Shown here one piece after another: positions 41,246 to 51,124 of a stretch of 62,000 nt of DNA; position 1 is the first letter of the stretch; every line of letters begins with the position of its first letter. The translations under genes and the position numbers were made by a program. The stretch comes from Symbiodinium natans (taxonomy: Eukaryota > Sar > Dinophyceae > Suessiales > Symbiodiniaceae): assembly GCA_905221605.1 (NCBI GenBank), contig CAJNDS010000485.1, positions 1 to 62,000 on the forward strand, in the 5' to 3' direction. Under the pieces are notes generated by a model. It had not been told where the DNA came from. It was given only the letters and a program-made list of their open reading frames with translations, and searched no databases.

Positions 41246-42883
41246 ATCTCCCCAGGTGGCCTTCAAGGCCCACGCTTGATGCAGGGGTGGGGCTTCAAAG
41301 AGGTCCAGCCCTACTTTGCGTTCCGCAGGCAGCACGATGCTGGCTACTGTCCGTTCTCGGAAGGCTTGCTTGTGTAATGCCTTTGCAACGCCAGGGCCAT
41401 CCATGCTCCACAAGCTGGCTTGTGTGCGCACATATTCCGCGCATTCAATCAGGCCTCCGGTTGCGCAGGCCGCCATTTGGAAGCATGCACCTATACCATC
41501 AGAGTAGTGCGGTGCCACGAAAACCAAAGCCCCAAGTCCTCTCGTGAAGGAGGAGGTGGCTCGGGCAAACCCTGCCTCGCTACTAAACAGGAATCCAGAA
41601 GCCCGACAAGTCACAAAGACACCTATCCCAAATGTGGGGCCAGTGGAGCAAGCCGTGGTGATAGCGCCGAAGAAGCGTTTAAGGGACCCTTTGTGATTCA
41701 TGAGGAAGGTCCGGAACGTCACAAGGCTCCAAGTGGTGGGCGCGCCAGTCAGCGGGAAATCTTGCGCGGTTTGGCAGGCTTCAAGTAGGCTCATATCGTC
41801 ATCGCCCAGTGGGTCTGCGGGGAGACTCGACTGCAGCATAAACTTCATTTGAGTAACAATCCTGGCATACTGAGAGACCATCCCGATAGGGGAGTCAGGA
41901 TAAACCTGGTGCCCAAAAGTGAGCACAATGTCCGCCAGGACCATGCTGAGGTCGTAGCTTCTGCCTAATTTGGTTTGGGTCTCATCCTGATCTGGCACCC
42001 GTACCCATCGGCACGTTTCCATCCACCTGCCTGCAAAGCTACGCAGTGGCCGCCCGAGCAGGTGCTGCATCGTGGGACCAGGTGGCATAAGTAGCCGAGG
42101 GACCCCGCCTGTCAGATCGAAGCGGCACGCCTCCGAGTACCGACATGCGTATAGAATGGCAGCAATCTCAGGAGGGAGGCGCATGGATGAACAGAGCGAG
42201 AGGTTGATAGCCGGTCCGACAATGGCCTTCAGCCCGGCGGCCTGCATGACTGTCTCGGCTTGCTTCGGTTTGACGATGCTCATACAGAGAATCGAATCCA
42301 GCATCGAGACCGCTGAGAACAACACTTCTGACGCTCCAGAGGAACGGCGGGGCTTGCCCCAAGAGGGCATCTCGCCTTGCCCCTTTTTCCACGGGCCGGA
42401 ACTTTGTTCCGTTTGCCGCAAAAGGGCCGCAGGCAAGGTGGCTGGCGTGTGGAGGTCGGCAGGGACCGCATTGAGACCACAAATCTTTTGCTCCAACAAC
42501 TCCGTGACGAAGTGGTAATTGGGCCGCGATCCTCCAGCGGGCTGTCTGTGGTCGCCAATCATGACATCGAGTGCATGCTTGATGTGCGCCAGGATGGTGT
42601 TGGAACCCGGTGTGCCCAATTGCTGGGCTTCATCTCGGAGGAGCAACTCAACATCCTTTAGACGGTTAATGAGCTGCGAGTAGGGAAAGCTAAGCCTTGC
42701 CACAATCGTACCATGCGTCGTGGCTACAAGTAGCCCCCGGTACAAATCGTGCACATCAAAGGGGATGTGTGTCCTTCTCCTTGTTACCCGGTATGCGAAC
42801 GATGCGGCTGCGAACAAATTCATTGCTAGCAGTCGTGAGCCTATCAACCGCCTCGACATAGGCACGAACCGATTCATTGCCAT
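41246..42883 (-). CDS. Large host ORF, part 1 of 3 (N-terminal 546 residues)
   Basis: It starts at an ATG at 42883 (MAMNRFVPMSRRLIGSRLLA). The frame is open for 546 codons to the element 2 boundary at GGA GAT, then continues in phase at 31856. Read without the insertion it runs on for 51 false codons into the repeat (to 41090). The segment has hydrophobic stretches such as GIGVFVTCRASGFLFSSEAG but no domain I can name. It follows the 43019-46054 gene by 135 bases on the same strand. From memory it resembles uncharacterised repeat-borne proteins of Symbiodiniaceae. Confidence 0.78.
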
Positions 42884-43018
42884 GAGCGGTGTACAGGGTG
42901 AGCCGGTTCGTCAGGCACGCAAGGCGCCCCCGTTATGAATACAGAAGTACGATTAGCGGCCAGGCCGTACGAGCACGCTCCCAGCAGCGCTGCCGAGTCC
43001 TCGGATCGTGCTCGTTAC

Positions 43019-46000
43019 TCAACGAGTCCTGGGACATGCGTAGACGCTCCGCATGCCACAGGGAGTCCGGGCGTCCTCCTGGCCGGGCAGCGGAGAGTCA
43101 GGCAGCGTGGCTAACACGCCACTCAGCAGCGTCGGCGTCCATTCTTTGCGATAGGTTTGTTCCTCCGCAAGCCAAAGGTTAAGGATGCTTTGCAAGGTGT
43201 TGGAGGCCCCCGGACCCGCAGTAGGCGATGCCTGCGCAGCTTGCGTTGCGTGCTTGCCTCTGAAGACTTGGCAGACCTCCGGGTGAATGAGCTGTGCCCA
43301 TGTGTCGTGCCAGTTCCCTCTCACCACCAGCCCGATAATGAGGACAAGCACTAGATCCGTGAGAAAGCCCGGCAACCAATGTGGCTGCCGGATGGCATCA
43401 AGAGGCGAGTCTTCTAGCGGAACGCCCAATGCAACATGTTGCCTTTCCCTAGGCATGTGTAACAGGGCATCCCACAGCGGGGTAGAGGCTCCTCCGGGCA
43501 GAACTTCAAGCTGGCTGACTCTCGGCAATGAGGGTCGTTGCGCGAATTGGTTGTGCTGTTCATCAGTCAAGAGCAGGGCAATGGTTATATTGACTGGCTG
43601 CATGGCCTTACTTTCGCCAGGGCCGGTGGAAAGCTTCTTCGGGGCAAGGAGCTCGATAAACATGCCTGGGTAGGCCACATCTCCCTTGTCTTCTCTCAAG
43701 GTAACCAGCAAAGCAGTGCCCTTGGCCGGCACTTTACCAGCAACAGCAAACCACTTTGTAGCCCAGTCAGGGACATCCGCCAACTCCGGTGTAAGGAGCA
43801 TGACCGACGCTCGTGGGTAAACTCGATGGAGAAGGCAGATTGGCCACGTATGCGTGCCGGGCTTTATCGCCACAGGGGTGGCGGCCCGCTTGACCGCAGC
43901 TTGCTCTGGGTAGTGATACTGTTCCGAGGGCTCCTCCTCGATTTCTGCTTCCGAGGCCATGGCTAAAAACTGATAACCCAGCATGTCAACCAGGCGTTCT
44001 AACGACAGGTGGGGGAGCCACATACCCAAAACAAGCTTCATCGTGGGACCAAGTTCATGATACGGGGGCGGCAAATCAGCCAGATGCGGCTTGGCATCCG
44101 TCAGGAGGACTTGGGCACAGTCAGCACGGAGACTGGCAATGCTCCGGTTCTCAGCGGAAGGTATCCGGAGAAAAGCCTCCAGATCGGGGCGTTTGATTTG
44201 CCGTCCCAGCACGGAGTTGATGAAAGTTTTAGACTTATCCGAAAGCTGGACAGAGCCACACGCAACCCCCATCAAACCTGCCCGCACTGTGCGATCCATC
44301 CGGGGGTCGGCCAGGCCACAAATCTTTTTAGTCAATTCCTTATGCACATAATCCCCCGGCGTGAGCTGGAATAGCTCTTCACTTTGGACAAAGTGACCAT
44401 AAGAGTGTCCACCACTGCCAAGTGACTCAGGTCCAGTGAAGTAGTAGAGACGCGCTCCCGCGCCAATCGCTTGCATCCTTGCTGCCTGGCTGGGCCCGAA
44501 GATACAAAGCTGGTCGCTCTCATGATGGACAAGACTAACAGCGTGCCGCAATTCCGAACCCAGGATATATTGCAGCATGGCCCGTGGCATGGCAATGCCG
44601 CCCAAACGTGCCTTGATGTGGACAAAATCGCCCTTGCAGTCAGGAAGCTTTTGGCGCTCATGCCAAGCGATAGCCACAGCAGCGCCCGTATACGACCCAG
44701 CAGAGAAACCCGTAACGCACAGTTTGCACTCGCCAGCTCTCCCCGCGGCGAGGCCCACATGCAGAGCGGTCAGCGCAGCAGTATGTGGCATGTGCAAGTG
44801 AGCTAGGGCCGGGCACATTGTCAGGGAGGCTTCTACCGAGCTGATTCTAGCACGAACCGCCGCTGGCAGACCGCATCCTTCGACCTGAGGGTACAGAGCA
44901 CGTGCCCACAGCTGGGCGGCTTGGGGCAGGAGCAGCAGTGCATGTGCGGCATTACCGCTGGTCGAAAGCAACAACGGGCGTTGTGTGTCCTCATATCGGA
45001 CTTTTTTGCCCTGGTTGTCCCGGACTGTTTCCATTTCTAAGCCAGTGAGTGCATAGGAATTGGCTGTGTGAATGATGCTACCCGACACAGTGGAGGGCGC
45101 ATTCTCGGCCTTCCCATGCATCCCGCTAATGAAGAGCGACCGACATTCCCCTGAGGGGGTTAGGTGAGGCTTTGGGGGCGGGTACTGGTAGGCAGGAAAG
45201 GCAAAGGCTGCCAGGGCTTGTTGCACACGCATGGCAAGTCCATCATCCCAGTATTGACTGAGGCCCAGCGGCGTGACCTTTATGTCTGCAGCAAAGAGAG
45301 GCCACGGCAGATCCACCTGGGCCAGCCAAGCATGCGCAGCGGCAGCAAGAAGAGCAAGCGGCCCAGTTGGGGTATTGGGTCGACTGCGCCATTTCGGGGT
45401 GGCCCTGCAGGAAGATAGGGCATCTTTCTTCCAAAACATGAGGACTCCAGGGAAGAGCTGGAGCCGCACTGGTCCACTGCCCTTTTTCCCAACAGAGGCC
45501 CACAGAGGGACGGTGTCCCCGTTGCCCCAGACCGACTCGGGCAGAGTAGGCAGCCGTACCACACTCCCCCACTGCGGCAAGATGTTTTTGCCTTTGGCAC
45601 CATATCCATGCACAAAAGGAGGGGGTATAACCTCGGCGTATCGGTTCGCCATGAATAAGTCAGGACCAGGTAGGATTGCCAAACGGGAGTGCAAGCCGCC
45701 GTAACCCCTGAGCAAGGGAAGAAATCCCTGTTCATACGGGCCTTGTCCCCATGTTTGGACCCCTCTGACCTGCCTGACTGGGGAGGCGCCAAACTGGATG
45801 TCTGGCGCTGGCCCGCCAGTATTAAGGTCGGCCGCTTTCCACGCAACTTCATGTATGTATCTTCCTAAAAGTGCCCACGCAAACACAAAGTCAGAATGCT
45901 TGTGAGCAGTGGTTCCGGCAAGAGGGGTGTTGCGTAGACATTGCCGATAATGGATTTGGTCCAACGGCACCTGCTCATGCATACCAGGCAATGGAGTGGG

Positions 46001-46054
46001 GGGCATGATGACTAGCTGCAGGGCTCGGCTCAACGCAGTACCAATGGAGGCCAC
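43019..46054 (-). CDS. Large protein with alpha/beta-hydrolase-like active site (C-terminal part)
   Basis: The reading is 1011 residues and begins with GTG at 46054, so the true start lies in the overlapping upstream frame. A nucleophile-elbow motif, CVTGFSAGSYTG, puts the candidate Ser at 451, D514 lies in HHESDQLC, and H550 or H554 in SGGHSYGHF: a plausible Ser-Asp-His triad of an alpha/beta hydrolase or class-3 lipase. The first 440 residues are structured but unnamed (PPPFVHGYGAKGKNILPQWG, in part). The substrate is unknown. It overlaps the preceding frame by 25 bases, and both appear to be one protein split by a frameshift at about 46060-46100. Confidence 0.6.
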   Translation of the reverse strand: MASIGTALSRALQLVIMPPTPLPGMHEQVPLDQIHYRQCLRNTPLAGTTAHKHSDFVFAWALLGRYIHEVAWKAADLNTGGPAPDIQFGASPVRQVRGVQTWGQGPYEQGFLPLLRGYGGLHSRLAILPGPDLFMANRYAEVIPPPFVHGYGAKGKNILPQWGSVVRLPTLPESVWGNGDTVPLWASVGKKGSGPVRLQLFPGVLMFWKKDALSSCRATPKWRSRPNTPTGPLALLAAAAHAWLAQVDLPWPLFAADIKVTPLGLSQYWDDGLAMRVQQALAAFAFPAYQYPPPKPHLTPSGECRSLFISGMHGKAENAPSTVSGSIIHTANSYALTGLEMETVRDNQGKKVRYEDTQRPLLLSTSGNAAHALLLLPQAAQLWARALYPQVEGCGLPAAVRARISSVEASLTMCPALAHLHMPHTAALTALHVGLAAGRAGECKLCVTGFSAGSYTGAAVAIAWHERQKLPDCKGDFVHIKARLGGIAMPRAMLQYILGSELRHAVSLVHHESDQLCIFGPSQAARMQAIGAGARLYYFTGPESLGSGGHSYGHFVQSEELFQLTPGDYVHKELTKKICGLADPRMDRTVRAGLMGVACGSVQLSDKSKTFINSVLGRQIKRPDLEAFLRIPSAENRSIASLRADCAQVLLTDAKPHLADLPPPYHELGPTMKLVLGMWLPHLSLERLVDMLGYQFLAMASEAEIEEEPSEQYHYPEQAAVKRAATPVAIKPGTHTWPICLLHRVYPRASVMLLTPELADVPDWATKWFAVAGKVPAKGTALLVTLREDKGDVAYPGMFIELLAPKKLSTGPGESKAMQPVNITIALLLTDEQHNQFAQRPSLPRVSQLEVLPGGASTPLWDALLHMPRERQHVALGVPLEDSPLDAIRQPHWLPGFLTDLVLVLIIGLVVRGNWHDTWAQLIHPEVCQVFRGKHATQAAQASPTAGPGASNTLQSILNLWLAEEQTYRKEWTPTLLSGVLATLPDSPLPGQEDARTPCGMRSVYACPRTR

Positions 46055-47421
46055 CGCACTAGCGACGTTGCTAGGGATGCAAAAGCGAGGGGCCGGGGAG
46101 TTTTGCCGTCCGGAGCATTCGGGTAGAAGATGACCAATCCCCCATTTGCTTCAAGCTGGTCCTCGGACGCACAAACCATGCCAATTGAGTTTGGCGATCG
46201 GGCCCCACACGGTATGGACCCGTCCGGCGAGCAACTCCACGGCGAGGCTGGAAGCGAGCCACAGGGCTGTGTCTCGTCCGTCTCGACTTCCATGCTGCCC
46301 AGTGACTCCGTCGAGAGGGTATTGGGCAGTAGATCGAGGACTGCAAACCTTCGCAGCTCTTCTGCTTCCCACCTGGCAGTGAACAAGGTGTCATGGTCAA
46401 GCAACATCAAGACCACCCCTGGCGCAAGGACTCTGAGGACTGCCAGAATTTCGGGCCCCGCCCACGTAAAGTGCACAGAAGCTAACCCCGCTTCCTTGGT
46501 GTTTACCAAGATGGGAAACCACCTCTCTTTAAACGGGCCTTCCCACTGCATGCGTGCTACCAAATGCCGGACAAAGTAGGGGACATGCGGAATAGACAAG
46601 AAGCAGCGACTGTCCGTGACTAAGAGCAGGACATGGGCTCCTGCGGACTCAGCAGCCCGGAGCTGTGGAAGTAGGCAGCCGAGTAGTGCAGTGTAGTCGA
46701 TCTCTGGGTGGAGACCTTGCGGCTCAGGCGGTTCGCCAGAAATGGCTCCAGAGGCCAATCTCAGTGGCAGGACGCCGCTAGGGGTGGGCTCAGGGAAATT
46801 CTGATTACTTTCTAGTGCCTGCGCGAGATCCTCAGGCTCCGGAGGCCCCGGCGCATGGTCAGCACTGAGAGTGCGAAGCTGGCATATAGCCTGCATTGCG
46901 GTCGCCGCAAGGACCTGTGGACCTGGGTGGCTAGGGACCTGCCACGGTGGCAGGTCGGCTGCAACTGGCGCGGGAGGTGGCCTCCCATGTGGAAGTCGCG
47001 GCTCAATCCTACTTACCGCACCCACTGGGTATTCGCCAACACGTAGAGGAATCGGCGGTATGGGAGGGCGAGGACTATTGTCCGGCCAGCAGACCCTAGG
47101 TGGATTAGGTGGTGGAGTTTGCCCGGGCCCGGGAGACAGGGCTGTCTCCCTACCCACTCCTTGTTCGGTGACAACACTCGCCCAAGGGGGAAGGTCTATC
47201 GCGTCACCAGGCAAAGCACTGTGCGTGGACACCGCTCGCCCCATGAGGGCACTGCTATGCGGCATGATGCCGATGCCTGGCCTCCATGCATGCAGGAGAA
47301 AACAGCGAACCGTGGGTTGCCGGCGAAGCAGACGGCGTTGCTGTTTCTCAAAAAGGCAGAGTGGTCCAGACACAACAAAGGTTGTATTTCCGGCGGGAAG
47401 TATCGCACCAACCGGCAACAT
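46030..47421 (-). CDS. N-terminal part of the same large protein, DxD glycosyltransferase-like motif
   Basis: The reading is 463 residues from an ATG at 47421. A proline-rich stretch of about 130 residues is followed by a structured region ending in VVLMLLDHDTLFTARWEAEE. The Asp-His-Asp after a hydrophobic strand recalls the metal-binding DxD of nucleotide-sugar glycosyltransferases, which is suggestive only. The frame continues to NGGLVIFYPNAP and then loses register to the 43019-46054 frame. The ATG itself follows a second frameshift, because the natural N-terminus is in the frame at 47348-47587. Confidence 0.55.
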   Translation of the reverse strand: MLPVGAILPAGNTTFVVSGPLCLFEKQQRRLLRRQPTVRCFLLHAWRPGIGIMPHSSALMGRAVSTHSALPGDAIDLPPWASVVTEQGVGRETALSPGPGQTPPPNPPRVCWPDNSPRPPIPPIPLRVGEYPVGAVSRIEPRLPHGRPPPAPVAADLPPWQVPSHPGPQVLAATAMQAICQLRTLSADHAPGPPEPEDLAQALESNQNFPEPTPSGVLPLRLASGAISGEPPEPQGLHPEIDYTALLGCLLPQLRAAESAGAHVLLLVTDSRCFLSIPHVPYFVRHLVARMQWEGPFKERWFPILVNTKEAGLASVHFTWAGPEILAVLRVLAPGVVLMLLDHDTLFTARWEAEELRRFAVLDLLPNTLSTESLGSMEVETDETQPCGSLPASPWSCSPDGSIPCGARSPNSIGMVCASEDQLEANGGLVIFYPNAPDGKTPRPLAFASLATSLVRWPPLVLR

Positions 47422-47587
47422 CGAGTTCGTGAGGCAGGATGACGCCGGCTTGCATCTGCCTGGTCATTGCGACATCACTGGTCCCTAAAGTGGCAAGTGC
47501 AGTGAGTTGCCCTCTCCTGGCAACGTGAACTTGGAGTGCTTGCGCTCCAACCCGGATCACATACGGTTGACAGGCATACGACTCCAT
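47348..47587 (-). CDS. Probable true N-terminus of the large protein (separate frame)
   Basis: An ATG at 47587 opens MESYACQPYVIRVGAQAL, VHVARRGQLTALATLGTSD and QMQAGVILPHELD, and then runs out of register just where the 47421 frame begins (MLPVGAILPAGN). Composition and position suggest a one-base change near 47420 split the gene. A DinoSL relic lies 265 bases upstream. Confidence 0.5.
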   Translation of the reverse strand: MESYACQPYVIRVGAQALQVHVARRGQLTALATLGTSDVAMTRQMQAGVILPHELDVAGWCDTSRRKYNLCCVWTTLPF

Positions 47588-47599
47588 GGCATCACTCAC

Positions 47600-48119
47600 C
47601 GAACATGGCAGGCCAAACTCATGTGACTACCACACAGACAGCGGACAACCACGAGGCAACCTTCAGACACCAAGATCCCTGAAAAGCCCATACACCAACA
47701 GAGGAGGACTCCAAGAAGGGGAGGACCAAACCCCAAGCAGAGCACACAGGAGAGAAGAAACAGAGAGGCGAGAAACAAAGAAAAAACCAGTCAGGAGCGT
47801 TACAACCCTCAACACAAGGGGCACCTCGTTCAGTCAGCCAGCCACCCTGAGCTTGAGCCAAGGCACATCCAACGCGCAACCTGAAAAGGAATGCAGCGTG
47901 TCGTCGCAGGTGGCTGTTACTTGTGGCTGCAATGTGCTGCATGTACAAAGCAATGACCTGGAGACAATGGCATTCTTTACTTTGTCCGTGCACAGTAGTA
48001 GCACCAGAATGCAGGCATACCTCGATTGCTGGTCTGTCTGTAGCGACAACACAAGGCCCGGCGCGCATAAATCGATTAAAATGGAAAAAAGGGAGGCACT
48101 CTCTACCCTGCCCCAACGA
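47600..48119. other. Intergenic spacer with DinoSL relic
   Basis: The spacer is purine-rich on the plus strand at 47750-47790. A CCTTGGCTCAAG relic lies on the minus strand at 47852-47863. No gene is supported. Confidence 0.5.
47852..47863 (-). other. Partial spliced-leader relic
   Basis: CCTTGGCTCAAG on the minus strand contains the last ten bases of DinoSL (TTGGCTCAAG). The same 12-mer occurs at 59067-59078. It marks a region derived from a trans-spliced transcript. Ten bases could match by chance, but the position ahead of a gene argues against that. Confidence 0.45.
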
Positions 48120-48900
48120 CTACTCCGGGAGCTCGATATGGTCCGCCAGCAGCCAATCAGGGTCGCTCAGCAATGCAGGCCACACCACATGCTCCGGGTC
48201 CTTGCCGATAACCACCTGGCGGATTGTGAGGCCGGGGGCCCAGGGGTACTGCGTGCGTCCGTAGCCCTTGAAGGCAGTAAAGTGTGAGTCTTCGGTAAGG
48301 GCTTCTGTGACAGGAGGCACGCGATGATTGCCCCGTACCGAGTAGCACATCCGAAGGTGGTGCTGAAAGGTCTCTACGTCCTTTCGTCCGCCATAGACTA
48401 AACTCGGAAATTGCAATCTGGTAGGTGATGGTTCCTCCAGAACCGAGGCCTATGAGATATGTGGGCAAGGAGATGCGAGGGCTCGCATCACGTTGGACTG
48501 CCAACAGGAGCGGTAGAACTTCCATTGTATACACTGCCTTGGTCCAGGCAGCACCGTCAGGCAACATCCAGGCAGGCGGTGAGCCTGCTTGTCCCGCCAC
48601 AGGCCATGCGCAGGCAATGACGGCCTTTTTGAAGGCCAGGTTGCTCCACAGGTACTCGATGGCCCCTTGCCAAGGCAGTGGGTGCATATTCTCCACATAG
48701 AAGTGTCCACAACCAGGGAGGAGAAGCACTATCGAGTTGGCTTCCCCTGCATCCGCACTCGGCCGGGATACAACAAAGGGGAGGGTTGAACTGCCATGGC
48801 TCGCCGTGATCCAGGTGTTTTCACGCCCAGCAACGAGCGGAGGGGCGACCAATGGAGGAGGCTGCAGGTTCTCCAGGCCAAGGGGCTCTTGCAATGCCAT
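48120..48900 (-). CDS. Small hydrolase-like protein, frameshifted
   Basis: An ATG at 48900 opens MALQEPLGLENL; the frame is good for about 165 residues through LLLPGCGHFYVENM, LPWQGAIEYLWSNLAFKKAV and YLIGLGSGGTITYQIA. After about 48400 the sequence continues better in another frame: YGGRKDVETFQHHLRMCYSV to LLADHIELPE, stop at 48120. GLGSGG has the GxSxG form of a hydrolase nucleophile elbow, with weak support. Decayed copies lie at 18280-19875. It belongs to the series of minus-strand genes. Confidence 0.5.
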
Positions 48901-49197
48901 GGCGAAGAAGGGGCAGCCTATCCAATTGACGGGGCAAGGTAGAGGAAGACTGGGCAGCCTTGCCTGTGAGCCGTGCCGTCCAGCGCAAGAATGTCACACA
49001 ACAACAAGCTTGCTCCCAACTTTCCCTGACTCAGCTCCCTTCAGTTGGGGACTACATCAGCGGTATAACATGATCAAAGGTTACAACTTTCCAAATCGGT
49101 CAAGACAACAGCATGACAATACAGGAATGCCGCATGACCATGGATAACGACCGGTGTACTAGGCCGCCGTTTGTTCCGTATCCGCACAATGTCAGAG
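48901..49197. other. Intergenic spacer
   Basis: No gene is seen. A GGCTCAC word (minus strand) near 48971 is a possible, very weak leader trace. Confidence 0.4.
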
Positions 49198-49890
49198 TTA
49201 GATGTCACTGTCCGAATGCCGATTGTCCTCAAGCAAATGCATGGTCTCGTCATCTAAATGCTCGAGAATGTCGGTAGCAATACGTTCATCAAGGAAGCAC
49301 GCTACCCACTCCAGAATGACGGCATTATCATTGGGGACAGCATCGGACATCGCCTGCAAAAGCAAATGGACTTTATCGGCAGTGAAACGCCATGCAAGCA
49401 AAAGATGCTGCTCCAAATGCGCTTTTATGAGGTAAATTGGAAAATCTTCCTGGCGATGCACAATGATTGGCCTGGCCCAGGCTAAAAGGGCATTCTGCTG
49501 CGGTCCAGGCGGACGCCTGAACATCGCCAGTAACGCCCCGTACTCCTGGGCAAGCTCATTCCTCAAGTCCTGCGAAAGATCTCGAAGGTGGTGTGCAAGC
49601 CAGGCACGATGACCTCCAACAGAGTGCGCGAGTTCGGCCGCAGCAACCATGGCGAGGGTCCGTTGATTAGGACATCCTTGGGCAGCCGAGGCATCGCGGA
49701 TTCCTTGCAGTACGAGGAGCTTGGTGAGCGATATCCAGCCAGCACTGCAAGTGTGGCCGTGGCCTTCGAGGATGGGCTCGCTGGAAAAGATCTCCGGGTG
49801 TTCGTAAGGGTAGCATCTTTCCCAGTCACTGTCGCCATCTCCATTGACAGCAGTGTAAAGGCTGCCACCAATGACCAACGAAGCAGCCAT
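49198..49890 (-). CDS. Hypothetical acidic helical protein, 230 residues
   Basis: It starts at an ATG at 49890 (MAASLVIGGSLYTAVNGDGD). The middle is helical (DLSQDLRNELAQEYGALLAM), followed by LLLAWRFTADKVHLLLQAMS and an acidic tail, EHLDDETMHLLEDNRHSDSD. It shows faint similarity to the small ORF at 54629-54973 (LLAWRYHEAI ... VEDLDEEKLLSYL). No known domain. Two identical hairpins lie in its upstream region. Confidence 0.6.
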   Translation of the reverse strand: MAASLVIGGSLYTAVNGDGDSDWERCYPYEHPEIFSSEPILEGHGHTCSAGWISLTKLLVLQGIRDASAAQGCPNQRTLAMVAAAELAHSVGGHRAWLAHHLRDLSQDLRNELAQEYGALLAMFRRPPGPQQNALLAWARPIIVHRQEDFPIYLIKAHLEQHLLLAWRFTADKVHLLLQAMSDAVPNDNAVILEWVACFLDERIATDILEHLDDETMHLLEDNRHSDSDI

Positions 49891-50060
49891 GCCGGGCAGT
49901 TAGTTTGGGGAGGGCAAGCGGGCGCCTGCTCCTGTGAGCCCTGGCGGCACAGAAGAAGGGGGCAAGTTAGCGGGTAATACCCTCACTCCTTTATGTTCGC
50001 GGCTAAGAGGGCTAGGAGCCACAGGAACAAACTGTCAATCCATGCGGGGGACCAGGGCGT

Positions 50061-50080
50061 GTGAGTGCGGGCGCACTCAC
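50061..50080. repeat. Perfect hairpin, 9-bp stem, GG loop
   Basis: The arms GTGAGTGCG and CGCACTCAC flank GG. A 25-base segment including this hairpin is repeated exactly at about 50290. Confidence 0.9.
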
Positions 50081-50291
50081 GTACCCACCATCAAATCACT
50101 CCCGCACCCTCACAAGATTCTCCTCAGATAATACTCGGGAGCAAGGGAGCACCCCGAACGGGAGCTCCTGAGCCGCTTCACCGAGCCCCTGCTCGGAAGC
50201 TGCGGTGAGGGGTCGCTGCTCGTCAAACTTGTACAGAGAACGTAAATGGATATACTGCCTTGAGAAGAGATGCAGGTTCCTACACCGCCGT

Positions 50292-50311
50292 GTGAGTGCG
50301 GGCGCACTCAC
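50292..50311. repeat. Perfect hairpin, second copy
   Basis: The arms and loop are the same as at 50061-50080. The centre CG-GG-CG is shared with the hairpins at 58597-58721, whose arms differ. Confidence 0.9.
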
Positions 50312-50371
50312 GTGGCATGAGCAACTCAACTGTCCTCCTCCACTTGCCCAGTGACTGGGGTCCTAGCCTGG

Positions 50372-50929
50372 CTAGAGGAGGATGAGAGTATAGCATTGTT
50401 TCGCATTCGCGCGACACCCAAGTCCATCAATTCCGTAACATGAAGCTGCAATTTGAGATGGGTGCAGTTTACACGCACGACGGGCACAACGCGCTGTGTA
50501 CTGGCGAAGGTTGACGTAGATGTCACAAAGCGCCTGCGCGATGCCCAAGCCCCGGGAAAAAACAGCAGCCACTCTCGCGGTTTCCCTCAGGGATGGGAGG
50601 GCAACCCTATAATTCTCGACTCCAGGAGCGACGTGATGGAGGCGAGTATAACAACAGCCCCAATTCGACTGGTGTTGCCGCCAGAGGTACACTTGTGGAG
50701 GCTCGGAGAGGCCTTCGCGCGGCTCAATAATTAACCACAGGCTCAAGCACACAGTGCACGCCTCAAAGAGGATACAACGCAATGCATCCAATGGGCAGTC
50801 GTGAAGGTGTCTATCGCTGTGCCTGGAGGCGGGCCTACAGTAGGCCGACGTAAGGCTCAACTGCGAGACAATCACAAGCAGCGGAGCAAGACGTTCCATA
50901 TGGCTTTGAGGGCTGGATGCCTCAACCAT
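50372..50929 (-). CDS. Hypothetical protein, possible third decayed paralogue
   Basis: An open frame of 185 residues contains ERLAPLLVIVSQLS, LEACT-like hydrophobic stretches and CDIYVNLRQYTARCARRA. It lies in line with the two related genes at 51125-52525 and 52687-54039 and may be a truncated relative. Similarity is only general, and the frame may not be real. Confidence 0.3.
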   Translation of the reverse strand: MVEASSPQSHMERLAPLLVIVSQLSLTSAYCRPASRHSDRHLHDCPLDALRCILFEACTVCLSLWLIIEPREGLSEPPQVYLWRQHQSNWGCCYTRLHHVAPGVENYRVALPSLRETARVAAVFSRGLGIAQALCDIYVNLRQYTARCARRACKLHPSQIAASCYGIDGLGCRANAKQCYTLILL

Positions 50930-51124
50930 GTCAGTGCTGTCTTCCTGAGGGGAAGGCGGTGGACTACCTCGGATCTACAGAGTTGACCTGAGCCAGCACT
51001 GCACAGCACCCATGAAAAAGTCCCGCCAACACATTCCCGAGAAAGCAAAACCGCAAAACCGGTGTGAAACTGGAGAACGAGACCCTCATGCTTCCAAGAC
51101 CAAGCACTAATAAAAGCGGGGTCC

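Larger units (their letters stand above)
49891..50371. other. Intergenic spacer with two identical hairpins
   Basis: This holds the two 9-bp-stem hairpins listed separately. Other palindromic words lie near 50150-50220. No coding frame is supported. Confidence 0.6.
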
